Assembly (NCBI RefSeq): GCF_040712315.1
Contig: NC_134013.1
Coordinates: 15,721,001 to 15,785,000, forward strand
Direction: 5' to 3'
Origin: Castanea sativa
Taxonomy: Eukaryota; Streptophyta; Magnoliopsida; Fagales; Fagaceae
Length of the DNA stretch: 64,000 bases
In this document: positions 56,024-64,000 of the stretch, one piece after another
Layout: the number at the start of each line of letters is the position of its first letter
Numbering within the stretch: position 1 is the stretch's first letter
The notes under the pieces: model-generated
Database searches by the model: none
The model's input: the letters and a program-made list of their open reading frames with translations, nothing else
Told to the model about the DNA's origin: nothing
Program-made: the position numbers and the translations under genes

Positions 56024-56788
56024 TGTGGGGGGTAAAAATGCTTAAATGTACGTTCGGGCCTTGGGCCTGGTTTGTTGGTATAAGTCTGTTCGGTCAGAGT
56101 CTTCAAGGCCCACAGGTCAGTCCGCGCTACAAGGGACCGAGGAGTTGTCCGAGGAGGAGTATCTCCTCGGACAGGCCCAGTAAAGGCTAGGGGACTTGCT
56201 AAAGGGTTTAGAGACAAAATTATGGAAGATCTGTTGGGTAAAGGCGTGATCCAAGCACCCGTTAGAAGCAGGAACGTGTGAGAAATATCTGAGGAAAAAG
56301 CTGCTACCACCGCATTAAAGGCCCTGCATTTACCTCATTGGCCGCATTAATGGAGAAATGACCTCTGAACTGTAGTATTCAGCCTTTCAGCTATTATTTG
56401 AAGACTTTAAGAAGATGGTGGATGGGACAAGTATCTAGGAAGAAGATCTGTGCTATACATGGATGAAACAGGCAAGAAGAAGAAGGGTATAAGAAGACAA
56501 GAGAGGAAAGAAGAAGGGGACTTTTTCGGGAGGCTGAAAACTAATAATTGTAATCTTTTGCTTAGAGAAAGAAAGGCTATATAAGTTGTCATCGGCTTAC
56601 GTCCAAGGAGAGTTTTTTGTCATATTCATCTATTACTTGCATAGATTATGGCATTCTAGCCTGTTTATTAACTTTCCAATATCCCTAACCTAGGTTTCAA
56701 ACCCATACTCTACAAATTTTATTGTATAAGGCTCTTTGGGCCTGAGCCCATCACTCGTTTGGGTCTGGGTACAAATTGTACACTTACA
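56024..56788 (+). mobile_element. Solo LTR nested in the copia-type gag-protease region
   Basis: A 765-bp unit begins TGTGGGGGGTAAAAATGC and ends GTACACTTACA. It is flanked by TCATT (56019-56023) and TCATC (56789-56793), a target duplication with one mismatch. A TATA box (CTATATAAG) at about 56576 indicates plus orientation. Near 56140 it contains a short palindrome, CCGAGGAGGAGTATCTCCTC. The interrupted copia frame continues on both sides. Confidence 0.8.
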
Positions 56789-56793
56789 TCATC

Positions 56794-57683
56794 CACATCT
56801 TTAGAAAGATCTTCCACTTTAGTAATGTTGGCTTGAAAGCCTTTCTTGGTCCCTTGATCTTTACGCTTATGGCAATCCTTAGCACGATGCCCCATCTTGC
56901 CACACACATAGCATTTTCCGTTGAACTTTGTAAAGTCACCCCTACTAGTTCCGTGACTTGAGCTTTCACCAGAGTACTACCTCTTATTCTTATTATGCTT
57001 CACAATGTTTGCTTTAGATTCCATGTAGTGATTCCCTATGGCTTTTCCTGAAGAGCGATTGTCTTCCTCAATTCTCAATTTTATGATCAAGTCTTCTAGC
57101 CGCATTTCCTTGCGCTTATGCTTCAGGTAATTTTGAAATCTTTCCAAAATGGAGGCAGTTTCTCAATGATAGTAGCCACTTGAAATGATTCACTTACAGA
57201 CATACCCTTAGCATGTATTTCATGTAAGATTACCTAAAACTCTTGCACTTGACTAAGCACAGTTTTGGAATCCACCATTTTGTAATCCAGAAATTTGCCC
57301 ACAAGGAACTTTTTAGTTCCACCATCTTCTGTCTTGTATTTCTTATCCAAGGAATCCTACAATTCTTTTGATGTCTTGATTGAACTATACACACTATACA
57401 ATGTGTTGTCCAATCCATTTAGAATATAGTTTTTGCACAGGAAGTCAGCATGTTTCCATGCTTCCACAGCAGCAACCACTTGCCTATCTATCTCATTTTT
57501 CTTGAGTTTTGGAGCATTCTCATACAAGATTTTTGCCAAATTCAGGGTTGTGAAATAGAACAACATTTTTTGTTGCCATCCCTTAAACTCAGTACCATTG
57601 AATTTCTCTGGTTTTTCTCTATGATTAACAGGAACAGTAATAAGGGCAGCAACAGACGCAATTTCATTCGACATTTCTGTCAA
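56794..57683 (-). pseudogene. Copia-type gag
   Basis: The minus-strand frame from 57683 (MTEMSNEIASVAALITVPVN, KFNGTEFKGWQQKMLFYF) is a UBN2-type copia gag N-terminus. After 57357 the frame is broken, then homology continues to the zinc knuckle CGKMGHRAKDC near 56900. The solo LTR at 56788 cuts the junction to the protease. Confidence 0.82.
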
Positions 57684-58565
57684 AATGAAACTCCATCAGA
57701 TTGAATTCTCAAAATCCAACTGAAGCATTAATTTATATTACACAATAATCAAAATATACAACAACCAAAATGTATAACATACGGCACTGCATTCTAGAAT
57801 CACTTTAAAGTAAAAATCATATACAATATAAAAAACCATCTAAATTCTGTACAATGTCAGAATATACAAAAAATCTTGATGGTAAAAGTGTTTTACACAG
57901 GTACCAAAGAACTACAATCAAAATTCAAAAGGAACATGGATATGTACAACTGACAAGCACTTAGAAAACTAGACAATACACAGCCAACGGAGTAAGGGGT
58001 TCAGAGCCATGTGAAAAGGAAAGATCATAGCATATATAATATATAATATACCGGATTGCAGGAAAAGAGCCACACAGTACACATACACTAAACTATAGAC
58101 TCTAAACATAGCACAGCCAAGCAAATAAGACAAACAAGCTTAACATCAAATAGAATATTATATTATTATACAAAAGATATTTAAGAGAGAAGAATTCTAC
58201 ATTCAGTGTTTCTTAGAAACACAATCCTGCAAATATATATTGCTCAGTCAAACAAAGATTAAAGAATACAAATATCTTAATATAATATATATAAACCAAC
58301 TATCCTTCAAAAATAAACACTGCAAACACCAAAGCCAATCAACCAAAGATTCATTTAAGACAAAAGGCTCTTTTAAATTATTATGTAAAGGAAGAAGGGA
58401 AGATCAACAAACTATACCAATTTCAGTCAAGCACGTAATCCACATAATCAAAAGATCCAAGTACATGATAGACACAAAACCAGTTTTCTAAGTTTCGCGC
58501 AATGTATCTACTGTTACCGATTTAGTATTTTACAACAAACACAAATTCCTTTCACCGTTAAAGAC
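57684..58565. other. 5' leader of the copia-type element
   Basis: No coding sequence is seen. The sequence directly inside the 5' LTR (minus strand GTCTTTAACGGTGAAAGG) is not the usual initiator-Met primer site, so the primer used is unclear. Confidence 0.5.
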
Positions 58566-59299
58566 TGTTGGGTTTATATCAACAATTTATTTTTGTGATA
58601 AAGCAAAAGGAACAATACACAAATCTAAGAATAAGCAATAACACAAATAGATGTACAAGATAATAGTAATAAACAAATACTGAATATGTATATATATAAA
58701 AAGAAATCTGCAAATAATTAAAAACTCACAGACCAAATGCGTGAAGGATGAACAATTTAGATCAAGTCTTGTGTTTGACACAATCTCCTTAAAGCAGATT
58801 TCGCCCCTCATACAATCATTGTGGTGCTTTGAGACTCACGGACGTCTGCCTCCTAGGATAAAATGATCTATAGCATAAAAACGAAGCACACAAGGTCGTA
58901 CTCTGCGAACTACTCAATGTCTTTTACTCTCTCTTTGACACAATATGAAATGCACAAAAAATTCTCACTTGGAGAGTTTTTTCTGAAAAATAGTTTTTAT
59001 GAATGAGGGACTATGTAAATTTATACGTTACTGAACAAATACTCTGTTTCAGTAATAACTGCTGTGGACAGACTAACTGACTCAAAAATTAAAATAATAA
59101 AATATTATTATTTGGACAAGTAGGCTCAGTCCACATATGCCAAAAGTCCAACCCAATGTCCAACTCATGAGCATATAAACTCATATATTATCTATTTTCT
59201 TTCCTATGTGGAACTCAAGATTTTTACTACTTTTAATAGCATCTTGAAGTGAACATAGAAAAATCAATTTCTTATTCACTCCATGCTATTTTTCCAACA
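58566..59299 (-). repeat. 5' LTR of the copia-type element
   Basis: 734 bp, the partner of 53441-54176. Confidence 0.92.
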
Positions 59300-59304
59300 A
59301 CTTC

Positions 59305-60188
59305 AATACATTAGATACATATGCTTTTTTGGTTTCCTCTTCTCCTCGTCCAAATGACACAAAGAAAATCAAAATCGTCATTCAAATCCTTAGCTATATT
59401 CAAATCCTCTTGCAGATTATATGCTTAAAAATATAGAATAAGTCGTTGCCCTTACTTCCTAATTGGACCAAATCTCTCACTTGCACAGTAAAGGGAATTG
59501 TGCTTCTTCTTGTTGTATGTTGTTGATTTGTGATGTGTGACCCGGTGCCTTTGGACGTTGTGGATGGAAGACTCTTGAAAATGACTTAAATAATTCATCA
59601 TCATGATGAGATTGAGATAATGATCTTGATGGATGAAGTTTTTAGAGTTGAATCGGGAAGTGTTCAAAGTGTGATGATTCTATGGTGCCTAGAATTTTTT
59701 CAGGGTGATCGGGATGCTTGGAGTGATGTGAAAATAGTGATTTAGAGGTTGGGAGTGATTGCTAATAAGGCTATTTGTGCTCCTTGCAGAGAGTGGTGTT
59801 GCATGATAGCAACCTAATTTCTCTCTACAAAAACACTACAAATTGAATGCTAAAAATTTGACAAGCTCAAAGTCCATTCTTCAATGATTTTTTTTTTTTT
59901 TCTTGTATTTCTACAGGGGATTGAATTAGGAAATTCAAATTTCTCTCCCATCCCACTAACCAATGCCCTGTTTGTGGTATTAGATATTTAGATACAATCA
60001 CACAAGCATACAAACTTCTTTTACAATTTTGGCTGGAAGGATCTTACGAAAGGGATAAAACAGTGATTGCCCCCAAATTTAAATGGTGCAATTAATTCTA
60101 ACCATTATTTTATAGAAAATTAGAAATCAATAACATATAATAGATGACCTATTGGTCCAAAACTCAATAGGTTATAAGTTATCAATTA
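59305..60188. other. AT-rich spacer
   Basis: No gene or clear repeat is seen between the copia-type element and the nested LINEs. A histidine/serine-rich minus frame at 59452-59667 shows no domain and is not supported. Confidence 0.45.
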
Positions 60189-60984
60189 TATCAAAAGAAC
60201 CTATTGGTTCATAACTCAGAATTCTTTGCAGTTCCCCTGCCCAAGCCGAGGCAGAAGCATTCTTTCTTGCACACTCTTCAGCAGCAATTCTTTTTTTTTT
60301 CTTTTTTTTTATGTGAAATCAGCCAATATTATTCAACTACTAGAAACAATTACAGAGTCTTGGATGAGGGCTTGTTCAATACAAGAAGGAGCCTCCTCAA
60401 TTCATACAGTAGAATCATTTATGCTGAAAAAATACTTGGCTAAAATATGGGCAGGTTTGTTCCCTTGCCTCCTAACATGTGATACAAAGACCGTACAAAA
60501 ATCTGCACTTTGGAGTTTCATCCCCTCAACCAGCGAATCAATTGTTGAGGGAGGCGAAGAAAGACCACAGATAGCTCGGACGAGAACCAAAGAATCACCC
60601 TCCAGCACTATATCTTGATAACCCATGTCCCTAGCCAACTGGAGACCAGCACTTCTTGGTTACAAATCAGTCCACTTTGAAAGAGATTCCAAAATTATTA
60701 TTGATTCCATTAATGATTCAAGCCCGAATCTAGGTTGGGAATTCCAGTCCACAATTGCTGCCATCAGATCTTATTTTTCTTGTTTCTTTGGATCCCAAAT
60801 CCTATTATTGGTTAGACTCACAATTTAGCCTGTTGGGCTTCTTTTTGTAAGATCTGGGGACCCATTACGGTCCTACCTTGGGCCCTTGAAGATGTAATGG
60901 GCTGTTCCTCCTGTCCTCTTTCTGTTTCTCTAATAAAATGATTCCTATTTACCAACCCAAAAAAAAAACAAAAACAAAACAAAA
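60189..60984 (+). mobile_element. 5'-truncated LINE (plus), RNase H end with poly(A)
   Basis: The plus strand encodes an RNase H C-terminal domain: AEAEAFFLAHSSAAIL up to 60292, continuing across the nested insertion with GYKSVHFERDSKIIIDSIND near 60660. A leader to AATAAAATG and an A-rich tail (60959-60984) follow. Diverged direct repeats (ATAGGTTATAAGTTATCAATT at 60167-60187 and ATAGGTTTTAAGTCATCGATT at 60985-61005) look like a target duplication, so the insertion is fairly old. Confidence 0.72.
60293..60646 (-). mobile_element. 5'-truncated LINE (minus) inserted in the plus LINE
   Basis: The minus strand encodes an RNase H end (IVLEGDSLVLVRAICGL, then HVRRQGNKPAHILAKY) and ends in an A/G tail whose complement is the T-run at 60291-60310. 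Direct repeats CAGCAATTCTT (60282-60292) and CAGCACTTCTT (60647-60657), 11 bp with one mismatch, flank it. Removing it restores one continuous RNase H frame in the plus-strand LINE. Confidence 0.8.
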
Positions 60985-61005
60985 TAGGTTTTAAGTCATC
61001 GATTA

Positions 61006-61940
61006 AAAAATAAAAAAGATTCTATCAAAAGAATTGTGTAGTTATCACTTATCAGGCATGTTGTCATTCTGAAAATGACTAGCATGAGTACCATAACCTG
61101 GACTCAGAATCATGAATTAGGATGTCATACACATTATTGAAAGACTTGTTTTTTATTGTTGTCATTTTCCTAATTTGTTATTATGTATTTATCTTCTTCA
61201 TTTCAGATATTTTTAGGACTTTTTAAGTCAAAGTCTTTATATGATAATCTATTAGAATCTGTTTAGAAATGTTTTTACTCAGAATAAAATGTTTTTTTAG
61301 AGACATGAGACATCAAATTAGCCCCTAAGCTATAAAATGAAAATAGAGAAACCTATTATAAGTAATATCTCGGTTTTTTATTTTCCATTTTTCAAGTGGA
61401 ATATAGATTTCGAAATTCTAAATTCCATGTGTTATTAGAATCTAACCGTGTATCTGCCTTCCTCCGATATATATCACAGTATCGGCATAAGTATTTATAT
61501 ACAAACTGCTTTATGTTAATAGCTTGTACTATCCAGATTCTAGAATGTATGAGGTCAAAGACGCATTTGTGCACAACTTCTTTAAAACATTCCAGTTCTG
61601 TATGACCAAACTAAAAGGAATGTGTTAGCTAAGACTAGGAATTTCAGACAAATGATGCTATCACGGCAAACATTTCACTCTCTGTCAGACGTGTTTCCAG
61701 CTTTATATACAAGAACTTTGTCATTTCAAATACAATTACAAGCTCTCTGCCATACCTCAGCACAAAATCTAAATTACACAAATTTCTCTAGCCTAGTTTG
61801 TGCGTGAGGCCGGAGGAGATAAAAGAGACTCATCATGCCTTTGATATAAAAGTACACACGTAGAAAGAGCTCCAGGCAGCCCCAGCTTCGTTGAGATATG
61901 AATATGAGTGGGTATATACAGTATACTAAAAATTTCAATT
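61006..61940. other. 3' flank of PHT1 copy A
   Basis: No coding region recognised. It should contain the 3' untranslated region and terminator of the transporter gene, but no motif is clear enough to name. Confidence 0.45.
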
Positions 61941-62778
61941 CTAATTCTCATTCTCATTCTCACTTTCATTCTCATTTTCTTCTAATGATCTCCCCATGGT
62001 TTCTCTTGTGAAAAAAGTTGTTACCAACAATCCCATAATACAAACTACACCCAAAATTACCAACGAGATTTTCATTCCAATTGCTTTGGGATAACCTTCC
62101 TCTAGATCTTTCTTGTTATGTGAAGCCCACAAAAATCCAACAGACCCAATAATTGCCCCTACCTTGCCAGCAGCACCAGAAATACCATGACATGTAGATC
62201 TAAATCTAGCTGGAAAAAGTTCCGCAGGCACTATGAAAGTGGTAGTGTTGGGCCCAAAATTTGAGAAGAAAAAGGTGAGCCCATAGAGGACCATGAAACC
62301 TGCATTTGTGTTATGCTCCCAATACGAGTAATAGGGTATTCCAATTGCTAAATAAACAATTGCCATGAATAAGAAACCCATTTGTTGAATTTTCACTCTT
62401 CCAATGCGATCAATGAAATAGACAGTGAACCAGTAACCTGGAACTGTGGAACAGATTGCTACGATTGCTTGAAGTTTTGCTACATTGAAAGCATCTTGAT
62501 AGGCGTTCATATTATTTTCGTTACCAAGGTACTTTTTATATATCTGAGATTGGAAGAGATTGTTGCTGTAAAAGACAATGTCAAGAAGAAACCATGAGGC
62601 GGCACAAGAGAACAGATCACGGCCATGGCGACGTAAGAACTGCTTTGAGAAGAGGGGATAGGATGGTTGATGTAGTGGCTGCGGGTCATCTTCTGCAATC
62701 TGACTTATTGAAACATCTAACACTTTCTCCATGTCCTTGGCTGCTTGAAGAACATTTAGCTCTACCAAAGCTGTATAT
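61941..62778 (-). CDS. PHT1-family phosphate transporter, last exon (copy A)
   Basis: On the minus strand an acceptor (GTTTATGACAG) precedes an exon starting at 62778 that stays open to the stop at 61941. It encodes the central loop (DMEKVLDVSISQIAED), then transmembrane segments 7-12 with [20 protein letters not shown], the family hallmark GPNTTTFIVPAELFPARF, STCHGISGAAGKVGAIIG and ETMGRSLEENE. PHT1 proteins are plasma-membrane H+/inorganic phosphate symporters of the major facilitator superfamily. The exon begins in the same phase (AG|A, arginine) as the donor of copy B. The tail is unusual: a hexanucleotide repeat (GAGAAT-like) encodes alternating Glu and Asn to the end. The N-terminal exon is not in the 1.2 kb upstream and must lie beyond the window or be lost. 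Confidence 0.88.
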
Positions 62779-63652
62779 CTGTCATAAACGTACAAATGAA
62801 TTATTATAGTTTATATCAAAGCACCGATCAACAAGAACTCATACTTTTTTCTTTTTTTTTAAATAAATTCAATAGTTGCGATAGAAAAAGTAAAATTTGA
62901 ACTCTAAATGTCATAAATATACTAAAAAGTGTCATTTAATTGAGTTATAAAGCTCTTGATAACAAGAACTCGTACTTTGGTTACTAAAAAATATCACTTT
63001 TTCAAAAAAAACTTACTGTATTTATGATAATTATTTATTATATTTTCTATATATAAATGGATTTTCCTGTTTTGAGAAGTGATAAATTAGTGATTATATT
63101 AAAATTTTAAACTGTTACAAAGTAGTAAATTTAATTAACATACACCGGAGTCTGGACCATTCATTCGGGTCCTGTTCTTAGTCAAAAGTAACTAACTAAT
63201 TAAGAAAAGCTCATACATTGGAAGAGCACTTTTGATTCAAATTTCAAAGGGGCCATAGAATTCCAATTCAATCTGATAGCATCGACTGTTTTCCTTTTTG
63301 TTTTCTTCCAATTCCATGTAGAAAATTAATGAGCGGTTGGTAGGTTGGTCCAAAAAAATTTATTGTTCAAATTAAGCCCGCCAATATATTTGTTTCGTCA
63401 ACCTTTCTTCTCCAATTTTTTTATTTTTTATTTATAAATTAGTGTGTGGGTCAGTATCTCTTCTCCAAATCGATATTTTTTCATCCGTTTTTTTTTCTTG
63501 GTTGTGTTTTTGGTGGGGTTAATTTGTTTAGTCACATATATAATTTCGTTGAATTGCGGTTGGTGTAAGACTTTGGTTAATGTTACTCCTTCTTCAGCTA
63601 TTTTATTAATTTACATGTATAAGAGTTGCTGTTAATTATTTGTAAGCTTCTC

Positions 63653-63692
<40 letters not shown>

Positions 63693-64000
63693 GAAATTTC
63701 TCTTTCATTTAGTTTTTTTTTTAATAAATTCAATACTTGTGCAAAAATCCTTCAACTTGACTGAGTTTCAATACCCCTATCAACAGTTTAATTGTTTATT
63801 TTGTTAAGGTTTGTCCTTATATATGACGATAAAAATTTCAAAATTAATATTTTAGTTCCATATTTTACCATATATATACTAAAAGAAACATTTTCGTAAT
63901 TTTAGTATAATCTTTGTTTTTTTTTTTATCTATTAGGGTTTTTATATAATTGGAACAATTTGATCTTATTACCATATACAATAAATATAAATAATAAAAT
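62779..64000. other. Intron or upstream sequence of PHT1 copy A
   Basis: AT-rich, no coding homology. It is read as intron because a splice acceptor lies at its left edge. An (ATT)n microsatellite of about 14 units lies at 63650-63692. Confidence 0.5.
63650..63692. repeat. (ATT)n microsatellite
   Basis: About 14 uninterrupted ATT units. Confidence 0.95.

Larger units (their letters stand above)
53441..59299 (-). mobile_element. Ty1/copia-type gag/protease-only LTR element
   Basis: LTRs at 53441-54176 and 58566-59299 both begin TGTTGGGTTTATATC and end TTTTCCAACA. Perfect 5-bp target duplications ACTTC flank the element (53436-53440 and 59300-59304). A purine tract (GTGGGAGAT on the minus strand) abuts the left LTR. 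On the minus strand a copia gag, zinc knuckle, protease and GAG-pre-integrase region are recognisable, but no integrase, reverse transcriptase or RNase H is. It therefore depends on other elements for mobility. A solo LTR (56024-56788) is nested inside. Confidence 0.9.

Noticed and set aside
56014..56592. Minus-strand frames of 98 and 61 codons
   Set aside because: They lie inside the solo LTR at 56024-56788 and show no protein family features.
60204..60960. Twin-priming inversion of a single LINE
   Set aside because: Both oppositely oriented parts encode the same RNase H end, and the inner one has its own tail and 11-bp duplication, so two separate insertions are required.

Overview
This is a repeat-saturated, AT-rich piece of a plant nuclear genome. 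Plant-type genes and plant-specific transposon lineages (PHT1 phosphate transporters, a FAR1-related gene, Tat-type Ty3/gypsy elements, hAT, PIF/Harbinger-like and Mutator-like elements) point to a eudicot, probably woody. The species cannot be fixed from sequence alone. Host coding sequence is sparse: remains of three PHT1 phosphate transporter copies, all on the minus strand (13.1-14.1, 50.5-51.1 and 61.9-62.8 kb), and a decayed FAR1-related gene (3.7-5.8 kb). Only exon 2 of the 62-kb PHT1 copy looks intact.

Layout. 0-7 kb: AT-rich sequence with a broken FAR1-related gene and two short tandem duplications. 7.5-8.8 kb: a gypsy gag relic. 8.9-9.1 kb: a small LINE-like retroposon. 9.7-12.5 kb: a Pack-MULE-like element with long inverted repeats that carries a captured lipase-like fragment and has a PIF/Harbinger-like element inside one terminal repeat and a MITE inside its body. 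13.1-14.1 kb: PHT1 pseudogene. 15.24-24.68 kb: Tat-type gypsy element 1 (plus strand, GAAAG target duplication). 25.05-35.70 kb: Tat-type gypsy element 2 (minus strand). Both seem to sit in one older host repeat, perhaps a third LTR. 35.9-36.9 kb: long-TIR element. 37.1-39.8 kb: an 89-bp tandem array split by a solo LTR. 41.4-42.6 kb: hAT remnant. 45.6-46.9 kb: TAA-flanked TIR element with a gene fragment. 47.2-48.4 and 48.5-49.7 kb: two neighbouring hAT elements with perfect 8-bp duplications. 53.4-59.3 kb: a copia-type gag/protease-only element with an internal solo LTR. 60.2-61.0 kb: a LINE inserted into another LINE.

The most coherent system is in the two Tat elements. Each carries gag, protease, RT, RNase H, a second RNase H and integrase, then tandem repeats, and then a multi-exon gene on the opposite strand next to the 3' LTR. 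Element 1 keeps an open four-exon antisense reading frame of about 583 codons. Element 2 keeps a homologous, decayed version with matching splice phases. Element 1 also shows a strange patchy pattern: where its coding region breaks, the changes fall at CAG/CTG trinucleotides, and its two LTRs match except in one such patch. This looks more like uncorrected base-calling at methylated CHG sites than biological decay.

All calls come from reading the sequence and the supplied translations by eye. No database search or alignment program was run.
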